A stretch of DNA of 5,270 nucleotides. Source: Anaerolineae bacterium (GTDB lineage Bacteria > Chloroflexota > Anaerolineae > J102). The stretch is from contig JALXAF010000300.1 of the NCBI GenBank assembly GCA_026992375.1, positions 1 to 5,270 of the forward strand, written 5' to 3'. The position numbers were made by a program, and so were the translations under genes. This document shows, one piece after another, positions 1 to 5,090 of the stretch. The notes under the pieces were generated by a model that had not been told where the DNA came from, did not search any database, and saw only the letters and a program-made list of their open reading frames with translations. The stretch's first letter is position 1. Each line of letters opens with the position of its first letter.

Positions 1-1358
1 CGTATCTTCGTGCCGATGACCGGATGATTTTCGGTGGTGTTGGAGCCGATGATAAAGATCACCTGGCTCTCTTCGGCGATGTCGGCAATGGTGTTGGTCA
101 TTGCGCCGCTTCCCAGGGTCATCACCAGACCGGTGACAGTGCTGGAGTGTCACAACCGGGCGCAGTGGTCGATACTGTGCGTCGCCAACATCTGCCTTGT
201 GAATTTGTTGAAGATGTAATTTTCTTCGTTGGTGCACTTGGCCGAGGCCATCAGCGCGAAGGCGTCCCCGCCATATTGCTTCTTGGTCTTGGTGAACTTG
301 TTGGCGACGACGTCCAGGGCCGTATCCCAATCGGTGCGGATGAAGGTTTCGGGTGAGATTTCGGATTTTGGATTTTGGATTTCGGATTGGTCGCTATGAT
401 GTCGTTGCCAGGTGAGCATAGAGCGCCGTTTCTCAGCTTCGCTGACAGCTTCCCACGCGCCTCTGGCCAGATTTTCGTGCAGCGTGGCGTCATCCAACCA
501 TTTGGCCCGCACCAGGGGCCGGGTCAGCCGGTCGGGATGATGCACGTAATCGTAGCCGTAATGCCCCTTGACGCACAGCGACAGGCCGTTGACCGGCGCA
601 TCCGCGGCCGCGGTCACCCGCACGATCTCATTGTCCCGCACGTTCAGGTCGAAGTTGCAGCCCACGCCGCAGAAAGAGCAGGTGGTGCGCACTTTTTTCA
701 CCTGGCTGAGGCGGCCCTTGCCTATGCTCATCTTGTCCCACAGCGCGCCCACCGGGCAATAGGTGACGCATTGGCCGCAGCTTTCGCAGCCTGCATCCAG
801 CAGGAACTGGTCCGCGCCCGCCACCAGTTTCGTCTCGAACCCCCGGTGCGCGAAGTTCCACACGTCCCGGTTCTGGATTTCCTCGCAGGCCCGGATGCAG
901 CGGCCGCACAGGATGCACTTGTTGCGATCGATGAAGATGAAGGGGTTGGGATCAGGATCGATCTCGTAGTGATGGCGCTGGCCGCTGTGCTCGGGCCAGG
1001 GCACCTGATAATCGTACACCAGGTCTTGCAGCTCGCATTGACCGTTGGCTTCGCAGGTCATGCAGTCGTTGGGATGGTCGGTGAGGAGCATCTCCAGCGT
1101 GAATTTGCGAGAGGCGACCGCTTCATCGCTCATGGTGTCCACGACCATGCCCTCCCGGGCGGGCGTGGTGCAGGCGGTCTGCAAGCCCCGGGCGCCGTCG
1201 ATAGAGACCACGCACATGCGGCAGGCCCCGATGTCGGTCAGATCGGGATGATGACAGAGGGTGGGGATTTCGATCCCCGCCCGCTTTGCCGCCTCCAGCA
1301 CCGTACTGCCCTCGGGCGCTGAAACCGGCTGGTTATTGATGATGAGATTGATGGTCAT
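1..1358 (-). CDS. fdhA: Selenocysteine-containing formate dehydrogenase catalytic subunit, NuoG-like N-terminus (partial, runs off left edge)
   Basis: Catalytic subunit of a cytosolic NAD(P)-linked formate dehydrogenase, oxidising formate to CO2 at a Mo/W-bis-pterin site. Residues 1-75 form a plant-type [2Fe-2S] domain (C35, C46, C49, C63). The HX3CX2CX5C cluster motif is at H95, C99, C102 and C108. Two [4Fe-4S] motifs follow (C148/151/154/158 and C191/194/197/201). The molybdopterin-oxidoreductase [4Fe-4S] domain starts at C227 (C227, C230, C234, C262), with the conserved lysine K264. Residue 403 is encoded by an in-frame UGA and read as selenocysteine, followed by H404 as in FdhF-type enzymes. 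The frame continues 49 codons to the edge, so 452 residues are visible and most of the Mo domain is missing. The ATG at 1358 follows GGAG by 6 bases and matches the family start MTI.L.I. Residues about 288-342 form an unusually long linker containing a repeat-derived peptide. It lies downstream of nuoE, nuoF and the toxin-antitoxin cassette. The N-terminal domains exclude a simple FdhF-type enzyme, and the HCARL-U-H site excludes complex I NuoG. Confidence 0.95.
113..149 (-). promoter_or_regulatory. Bacterial SECIS element (SelB-binding hairpin) within fdhA
   Basis: Immediately downstream of the UGA the mRNA can fold into a hairpin. The apical stem is UCACC (136-132) with GGUGA (126-122), closing a GGUCU loop (131-127). 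G-U pairs 137-121 and 138-120 extend it, then comes a 3x3 internal loop, and a lower stem CCAG (145-142) with CUGG (116-113). The loop begins 18 bases after the UGA. From memory, the E. coli fdhF SECIS has the same GGUCU loop at the same distance, and the loop G and U contact SelB. The hairpin is also coding sequence, so it is constrained at both levels. Confidence 0.9.
150..152 (-). other. In-frame UGA read as selenocysteine (residue 403 of FdhA)
   Basis: The TGA falls directly after I-D-H-C-A-R-L and before H-S-S-T-V-T-G-L. This is exactly where formate dehydrogenases carry the Cys or Sec that ligates Mo/W (compare CCARV-U-HGPSVAGL in E. coli FdhF, from memory). Family-like sequence continues in frame (GSGAMTN, then VIFIIGSNTTENHPVIG), which excludes a true C-terminus. 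A SECIS-like hairpin follows at the correct distance. An ordinary gene caller would wrongly end the protein here at 402 residues. Confidence 0.95.
360..387 (-). repeat. Four tandem heptanucleotide repeats inside fdhA
   Basis: On the plus strand four 7-base units run without a gap: TTCGGAT, TTTGGAT, TTTGGAT, TTCGGAT. Read on the coding strand they give S-E-I-Q-N-P-K-S-E-I (about residues 325-334 of FdhA). Short repeats of this kind are common between genes in some environmental bacteria; here one sits in frame within a catalytic subunit. It lies in a linker between the Mo-domain [4Fe-4S] region and the DWDTALD segment, where an insertion is likely tolerated. Confidence 0.85.
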
Positions 1359-1364
1359 ATTTTT

Positions 1365-1368
1365 CTCC
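1365..1368 (-). promoter_or_regulatory. Ribosome binding site of fdhA
   Basis: GGAG lies 6 bases before the ATG at 1358, in a purine-rich stretch. It supports that start. The 33-base gap after the toxin gene shows no promoter or terminator that I can support. Confidence 0.7.
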
Positions 1369-1391
1369 GCGAATGGATGGACGTAGCCTCT

Positions 1392-1670
1392 TTACGACTT
1401 TTCTTCCGACATCCGTTTCCGCAACAGTTGATAATACGCTTCCTGGGTTAATGAACATTCGACTGCATCTATAAACTGGGCTTTGCTCAACTTCATTTGC
1501 TTGGCCATATTGCTGACATGAAATCGGCTCAACTCTCGTTCGCTATGGGAAATGAACGTTCTAGCGACTAACCGCCCATCGATCCAAAGCCGATATACAT
1601 GGTGATGCGTTTCGGTTTTTTCAAAGCCAAATTTCTGCACCAATGCGCGATCTACGTTACGCGTTTTCAT
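1392..1670 (-). CDS. HicA-like candidate toxin
   Basis: A 92-residue basic protein, proposed to be the toxin of a two-gene type II cassette. The core reads as a small RNA-binding fold of HicA type: a helix (residues 6-13), then GFEKTETHHHVYRLWIDG (15-32), with a histidine cluster at H22-H24 where HicA proteins place their catalytic histidine. A second strand (RLVARTFISH, 33-42) and a helical tail (52-87) follow. The tail S-N-M-A-K-Q-M-x-L-S with E-C-S-L-T-Q-E-A-Y resembles a HicA-related family longer than the classic 60-residue HicA. It overlaps the antitoxin gene by 14 bases and lacks a clear Shine-Dalgarno sequence, which suggests translational coupling. An mRNA-interferase role is inferred from fold and neighbour; the sequence similarity to classical HicA is weak. 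Confidence 0.7.
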   Translation of the reverse strand: MKTRNVDRALVQKFGFEKTETHHHVYRLWIDGRLVARTFISHSERELSRFHVSNMAKQMKLSKAQFIDAVECSLTQEAYYQLLRKRMSEEKS

Positions 1671-2094
1671 TGTGTTTGGATGTCTGTTTTTCGTCGGTGA
1701 ATATTTGACGTAGGTATTCGAGTTGCTTTTCCAGATGAGGAGCTAATCGATCGGCATGTGCTGACAGGTCTGCATAGGCTTCCTGGACGGCGATCCAGTA
1801 GTCTTCACGGGCCTCGTTCACAGTCTTTCCTACGCCATATAGATCAATGATGTCATCGCTGACAAAGTACTGTTTGCCGTCATACTGGATACGCACGGGT
1901 ATTTCGTGAATGTGGTCATTGATGCCCTCATTGGACAAAATATCCATGATCTGTTGATATTCTTCAGCATTTATCAAAGTAGCCAAGGGCTTTCCCCGAC
2001 GTTCAACAATGAATCGTTCGTTGCCGAAGGCAACCCGGTTAACAAGTTCGGGGAAGTTCTGACGAGCTTTAGTGATTCCAATTGTTTGTGTCAT
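1657..2094 (-). CDS. Antitoxin with Phd/YefM N-terminus and HicB-like C-terminus
   Basis: A 145-residue protein with two parts. Residues 1-53 form a Phd/YefM DNA-binding domain: I-T-K-A-R-Q-N-F-P-E-L-V-N-R-V, then ERFIVERRGKPLATLI and EEYQQI. Residues 64-130 resemble a HicB-type partial RNase H fold: I-P-V-R-I-Q-Y-D-G-K-Q-Y-F-V-S, then YGVGKTVNEAREDYWIAVQEAY, and a helical D-R-L-A-P-H-L-E-K-Q-L-E-Y-L end. It should neutralise the downstream product and repress its own promoter. The ATG at 2094 is preferred over an in-frame start at 2169 because a perfect AGGAGG lies 6 bases upstream and the Phd domain begins at once. The upstream extension also overlaps the promoter. Base composition is clearly more AT-rich than in the flanking redox genes. 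Confidence 0.85.
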   Translation of the reverse strand: MTQTIGITKARQNFPELVNRVAFGNERFIVERRGKPLATLINAEEYQQIMDILSNEGINDHIHEIPVRIQYDGKQYFVSDDIIDLYGVGKTVNEAREDYWIAVQEAYADLSAHADRLAPHLEKQLEYLRQIFTDEKQTSKHNENA

Positions 2095-2100
2095 CAATTG

Positions 2101-2106
2101 CCTCCT
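2101..2106 (-). promoter_or_regulatory. Strong ribosome binding site of the antitoxin gene
   Basis: A perfect AGGAGG stands 6 bases before the ATG at 2094. It decides the start codon. It also contrasts with the weak initiation region of the toxin gene, as expected where antitoxin must exceed toxin. Confidence 0.85.
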
Positions 2107-2144
2107 GGATGCTTGAACTGTACGGTTTGCATGTTTCGTGCATA

Positions 2145-2173
2145 AATATATCATGCGGCCCGTCGACATGCAA
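2145..2173 (-). promoter_or_regulatory. Probable sigma-70-type promoter of the toxin-antitoxin cassette
   Basis: TTGCAT (2173-2168) and TATATT (2150-2145) are separated by 17 bases. The -10 matches the consensus at five of six positions and the -35 at three. Transcription would start near 2138, about 45 bases before the antitoxin start. GCATG/CATGC motifs recur in and around it and may be antitoxin operator half-sites. It is downstream of the nuoF stop, so it could also drive fdhA by read-through. Confidence 0.5.
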
Positions 2174-2197
2174 GCCGGCCATCATGCCGCAGCACAC

Positions 2198-2221
2198 ACT
2201 AATGGCGAGATGAATGGTCAT
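2198..2221 (-). other. Possible vestige of an fdhA start after nuoF
   Basis: Fifteen bases after the nuoF stop is an ATG preceded by AGGA. Its first codons read M-T-I-H-L-A-I-S, close to the M-T-I-N-L-I-I-N start of fdhA about 860 bases downstream; I count 18 of 24 bases identical. The frame goes on for 50 codons without further similarity and ends inside the antitoxin gene in another frame. It could be a remnant of the original fdhA start, separated by insertion of the cassette, or chance. Confidence 0.3.
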
Positions 2222-2236
2222 TGGATCATCCTGCCT

Positions 2237-4174
2237 TCATACCGGCGTGGTGAGTTTGAAATCCACCCGCGGGGTGGTGATGACGATAGAATCGAAGTTG
2301 CAGACTTCGTAGCACATGCCGCAGCGGATGCAGGTTTCGGGATCGATGACGTGGGGCTTGTTTTTCTCGCCGCTGATGGCGTTGACCGGGCAGTTGCGGG
2401 CGCAAACGACGCAACCCACGCAGTCCTCGGCGATGATCTCGTAGTTGATCATGGCCTCACAGGTGAGGGCCGGGCATTTCTTCTCCTCGATATGCGCCCG
2501 GAATTCATCCTCGAAATGGCGGAGGATGGAGAGGACGGGCGAGGGGGCCAGTTGCCCCAACGCACACAGCGAGCCCGCCTGCATGCCCGCGGATAGGCGC
2601 CGCAGCTCATCCAGATCGCTCAGTTCTCCCCTGCCTTCGGTGATGCGCTCCAGGATTTCCAGCATCCTGGTGCTGCCGATGCGGCAGGGCGGACATTTGC
2701 CGCAGCTTTCATCCACCACGAATTGCATGAAGTACTTGGCGAATTCCACCATGCAGGTGCTCTCATCCGCCACGATCATCCCGCCCGAGCCCATGACCGC
2801 ACCCGCAGCTCGCAGCGAATCGAAGTCCACGGCGGTGTCCAGATAGGCTTCGGGCAGCGCGCCGCCCAGGGGGCCGCCCGTTTGCACCGCCTTGAAGCGC
2901 TTGCCCTCGCCGACGCTGCCCCCTACATCCTCGATAATCTCCCGCAGGGTGACGCCCATGGGCACTTCGATGAGGCCCGTGCGCTGCACCTGCCCGGTCA
3001 GGGCGAAGACCGCGGTGCCAGGGCTGTTTTCCGTGCCGATGGAGCGAAACCAGTCCGCGCCCATGCGCAGGATGCGAGGGGTGTAGGCGTAACTTTTGAC
3101 GTTGTTGATATTGCTGGGTTTATCCCACAGGCCCGAGACCGCAGGATAAGGGGGACGAGGCCAGGGCTGTCCCCGCTCGCCCATGATGGAATTCATCAGC
3201 GCAGTCTCTTCGCCGCACACAAACGCGCCGGCGCCTTCATAGATGGCCAGACGGAAATTGAAACCGGAGCCGAGGATGTCATCTCCCAGCAACCCCAGCT
3301 CTTGCGCTTGCTCCATGGCGATGCGCAGACGGCGAATGGCCAGCGGGTACTCGGCCCGCACGTAGATGTAACCTTGCTCCGCGCCAATGGCGTAGGCCGC
3401 GAGGATCATGCCCTCGATGACGGAGTGCGGGTCGCCCTCCAGCACCGAGCGATCCATGAACGCGCCCGGATCGCCCTCGTCTGCGTTGCAGATGACGTAT
3501 TTGGGATGCTTGGGCGTCTGCCGGGCGAATTTCCACTTGAGGCCGGTGGGAAAACCGCCTCCTCCGCGGCCTCTCAACCCCGAATCGATGATCTCCTGGA
3601 TGACCTCCTCGGGCGTCATCTGCGTCAGGGCCATCTCCACGGCCGAATAGCCATCCACCGCCAGATAATCCTCGATGGATTCAGGATCGATAAGCCCGCA
3701 ATTGGAAAGGACGATGCGCTGTTGTTTGGCCTGGAAAGGGATGCGCTCCTGGCTGCCCGGGACGACGAAGCTGAGGGAGTGAAGCTCGTGGCCGTGGGAC
3801 GCGGTGACCGTGGGAATGGCCTGGCCTACGATGGCGGCCTTCTTCAGTTTGCCGCCGTCGAAATAGTGGCGGAAGATTTCCTTGACGTTGCGTCGGGTCA
3901 CATAACCGTAGTTGATGCGTTCCCGCCCGCCAGCCTGAATCTCCACCATGGGTTCGTAGGAGCACATGCCTACGCAGCCCACCTGACTCACCACCGCGTC
4001 GATGCCCCGGGCTTCCAGCTCCTGACGAATGGCTTCTGCGGTTTCGCCAGCGCCAGCGGCCAGGCCGCAAGTGCCCATGCCGATGGTAATGTAGACCGGA
4101 GCCTGCTGCTTGGCCTGCCAGGCGGTTTGGGCCTGGGTGCGTTTTTCGTCAAGGGTTAACGTCATGGTCTGCAT
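2237..4174 (-). CDS. nuoF: NuoF-like NAD(P)-binding flavoprotein subunit with N-terminal [2Fe-2S]-type and C-terminal 2x[4Fe-4S] domains
   Basis: The diaphorase subunit of the complex, passing electrons between the Fe-S chain and NAD(P) through FMN. In order: a thioredoxin-like [2Fe-2S]-type domain (residues about 25-105; C36, C67 and C71 visible); a linker; the NuoF core with glycine-rich RGRGGGGFPTGLKW (201-214), NADEGDPGAFMDR (230-242) and CGEETALMNSIMGERG (320-335); the N3 [4Fe-4S] motif (C491, C494, C497, C537); and two ferredoxin clusters (C585/588/591/595 and C615/618/621/625). At 645 residues it is longer than complex I NuoF and matches HydB/HndC-type subunits of hydrogenases and formate dehydrogenases. 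The ATG at 4174 is preferred over TTG at 4180 because GGGAG lies 6 bases upstream of the ATG but touches the TTG. It begins 2 bases after the nuoE stop. The symbol denotes family, not membership of respiratory complex I. The acceptor (NAD or NADP) cannot be told from sequence alone. Confidence 0.95.
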   Translation of the reverse strand: MQTMTLTLDEKRTQAQTAWQAKQQAPVYITIGMGTCGLAAGAGETAEAIRQELEARGIDAVVSQVGCVGMCSYEPMVEIQAGGRERINYGYVTRRNVKEIFRHYFDGGKLKKAAIVGQAIPTVTASHGHELHSLSFVVPGSQERIPFQAKQQRIVLSNCGLIDPESIEDYLAVDGYSAVEMALTQMTPEEVIQEIIDSGLRGRGGGGFPTGLKWKFARQTPKHPKYVICNADEGDPGAFMDRSVLEGDPHSVIEGMILAAYAIGAEQGYIYVRAEYPLAIRRLRIAMEQAQELGLLGDDILGSGFNFRLAIYEGAGAFVCGEETALMNSIMGERGQPWPRPPYPAVSGLWDKPSNINNVKSYAYTPRILRMGADWFRSIGTENSPGTAVFALTGQVQRTGLIEVPMGVTLREIIEDVGGSVGEGKRFKAVQTGGPLGGALPEAYLDTAVDFDSLRAAGAVMGSGGMIVADESTCMVEFAKYFMQFVVDESCGKCPPCRIGSTRMLEILERITEGRGELSDLDELRRLSAGMQAGSLCALGQLAPSPVLSILRHFEDEFRAHIEEKKCPALTCEAMINYEIIAEDCVGCVVCARNCPVNAISGEKNKPHVIDPETCIRCGMCYEVCNFDSIVITTPRVDFKLTTPV

Positions 4175-4176
4175 AA

Positions 4177-4683
4177 TCAACTCCCAGATTCCTGTTTGGC
4201 CGCGGGCGGCGCTTTGCGTTTCAACGTGCGCAGCAACTTATCCTGTTTCACCCTGCCCATGACTTCGTCATCCAGAATAGCCACCGGCGCCAGAGCGCAG
4301 GACCCGATGCAATAGACGAGCTCCACTGTCAGCTCGCCATCTTCGGTGGTCTCGCCCACATGAATATGATATTCTTCCGCCACCGCGGTGGCCAGGATGG
4401 GCGCGCCCTTGACATGACAGGCGGTGCCATCGCACAATTTGAGCACATGCCGGCCCCGTTTTTTTAGATAAAACTGGGCGTAGAAGGTGGCGACGCCATA
4501 AACTTTGCTGGTGGAAAGCCCCAGTGCGCGGGCGATTTGCGTCAGCGCCTGGGGCGGCAGCCACCCGTAGATTTCTTGAGTCTTTTGCAGGACGGGGATG
4601 AGGGCGCGGGGTTGGCCCTGGTGTTCGGTGAGAATCCCCTCCATCAGGGAAAGATCGATGGCGTCATCGAGGGCAACAGCCAT
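4177..4683 (-). CDS. nuoE: NuoE-like [2Fe-2S] subunit
   Basis: The small thioredoxin-fold electron-transfer subunit that partners the NuoF-like protein. It has 168 residues, usual for the family. The N-terminal helical region holds the typical L-I-P-V-L-Q-K-T-Q-E-I-Y-G-W-L-P (28-43) and SKVYGVATFYAQF (59-71). The [2Fe-2S] ligands are C84 and C89 (CX4C, in L-C-D-G-T-A-C-H-V-K-G) and C125 and C129 (CX3C, in Y-C-I-G-S-C-A-L-A-P). A basic tail ends the protein. The ATG at 4683 is chosen over a longer frame from 4746 because AGGAG lies 8 bases upstream and the extra 21 residues look unlike the family. It is the first gene of the cluster, 2 bases ahead of nuoF. The order NuoE, NuoF, catalytic subunit is that of FdsG-FdsB-FdsA formate dehydrogenases, which fits this role better than complex I. 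Confidence 0.93.
   Translation of the reverse strand: MAVALDDAIDLSLMEGILTEHQGQPRALIPVLQKTQEIYGWLPPQALTQIARALGLSTSKVYGVATFYAQFYLKKRGRHVLKLCDGTACHVKGAPILATAVAEEYHIHVGETTEDGELTVELVYCIGSCALAPVAILDDEVMGRVKQDKLLRTLKRKAPPAAKQESGS
4181..4185 (-). promoter_or_regulatory. Ribosome binding site of nuoF
   Basis: GGGAG lies within the last codons of nuoE, 6 bases before the ATG at 4174. It favours this ATG over the TTG at 4180 and the later ATG at 4165. Its place inside nuoE indicates tight translational linkage. Confidence 0.7.
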
Positions 4684-4691
4684 GAAATAAA

Positions 4692-4696
4692 CTCCT
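4692..4696 (-). promoter_or_regulatory. Ribosome binding site of nuoE
   Basis: AGGAG is 8 bases before the ATG at 4683 and supports this start over the in-frame start at 4746. Confidence 0.7.
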
Positions 4697-4753
4697 GAAT
4701 GAAAGTAACTGTATGGGCCATGGCGAGAAAACGCCTGGCGAAGCAACGTTGAC

Positions 4754-4782
4754 CATTTACACTAACTCACGCCATGCGTCAA
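4754..4782 (-). promoter_or_regulatory. Candidate promoter upstream of nuoE
   Basis: TTGACG (4782-4777, five of six to consensus) is followed after 17 bases by TAAATG (4759-4754, three of six). The start would be near 4747, giving a leader of about 60 bases. The -35 is good and the -10 poor, so an activator may be required. A TGACG motif occurs twice in tandem here (one copy within the -35). Confidence 0.35.
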
Positions 4783-4930
4783 ACGTCAGGTGGTTGTTGG
4801 CAGAGCAGCTTCTTGCAATGAACCATGGCATCGTTACAACAGAATGAGGTTTGGCGATTGACGTTTTACTGCCTTGTCATGTCGCCTGTTGGCGGATATA
4901 TCAGATAAGGGGACCGTATAGTTACGACTG

Positions 4931-4963
4931 AAAAACAAGTTGTGGTTTGCGCTGCCGCAAGCC
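4931..4963 (-). terminator. Hairpin, possible weak terminator of the amidase transcript
   Basis: An 8-bp stem with a 4-base loop: GGCTTGCG (4963-4956) pairs with CGCAAACC (4951-4944), including one G-U pair. A run of five T follows only 8 bases after the stem (4935-4931), which is far for an intrinsic terminator. It lies about 130 bases after the amidase stop. It could instead be a leader structure of a distal nuoE transcript. Confidence 0.3.
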
Positions 4964-4982
4964 AACGCGGACAGATGGCGTG

Positions 4983-5012
4983 ATTATACATCCAACCGGC
5001 GGGGTTGAACAA
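4983..5012 (-). promoter_or_regulatory. Candidate distal promoter with perfect -10
   Basis: TATAAT (4988-4983) matches the consensus fully. TTGTTC (5012-5007) lies 18 bases upstream and matches at three of six positions. It points towards nuoE and would give a leader of nearly 300 bases containing the hairpin at 4944-4963. A single good -10 in a gap is weak evidence. Confidence 0.3.
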
Positions 5013-5090
5013 TGACGATAATCCTTTGTCAGGCGCTGACTGTTCCCCAGTTTCCCCGCTGATTGTCGCCAAACAGGAGATGCGTACGGA

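Larger units (their letters stand above)
4684..5090 (-). other. Intergenic region between the amidase gene and nuoE
   Basis: About 400 bases without a supported gene. It holds the candidate promoters and the hairpin listed separately, a short CGCC-TGTT-GGCG inverted repeat near 4880, and nothing I recognise as tRNA, riboswitch or insertion sequence. A 68-codon minus-strand frame (5072-4866) has no family features and no Shine-Dalgarno sequence that I can support. The region is more AT-rich than the genes either side. Confidence 0.6.

Noticed and set aside
360..387. CRISPR array or insertion sequence end
   Set aside because: The repeats are 7-base direct tandem units with no spacers, no terminal inverted repeats and no transposase nearby.
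375..1322. Long plus-strand open frame of 315 codons
   Set aside because: It is antisense to fdhA and reflects its GC-rich codon pattern. It has no family features, and the minus strand holds clear Fe-S motifs.
150..1358. Catalytic-subunit gene ending at the TGA at 150, i.e. a 402-residue truncated protein or pseudogene
   Set aside because: The frame continues with family-like sequence after the TGA, which occupies the Cys/Sec active-site position and is followed by a SECIS-type hairpin.
2095..2169. N-terminal extension of the antitoxin from a start at 2169
   Set aside because: The extension overlaps the promoter and lacks a Shine-Dalgarno sequence, whereas the ATG at 2094 has a perfect AGGAGG 6 bases upstream.
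2723..4159. Plus-strand open frame of 478 codons
   Set aside because: Antisense shadow of the nuoF-like gene. Its composition is typical of an opposite-strand frame and no domain is seen.
2237..4683. Part of a respiratory complex I (nuo) operon
   Set aside because: The NuoF-like protein carries extra Fe-S domains, and the next redox gene has a formate dehydrogenase selenocysteine site. No NuoB, C, D or membrane subunits are present.
4684..4746. N-terminal extension of NuoE from 4746
   Set aside because: The 21 extra residues are unlike the family, and the ATG at 4683 has an AGGAG at good spacing.
4866..5072. 68-codon minus-strand frame in the amidase-nuoE gap
   Set aside because: No recognisable motif and no supported ribosome binding site. 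It crosses the candidate promoter and hairpin, so it is probably chance.
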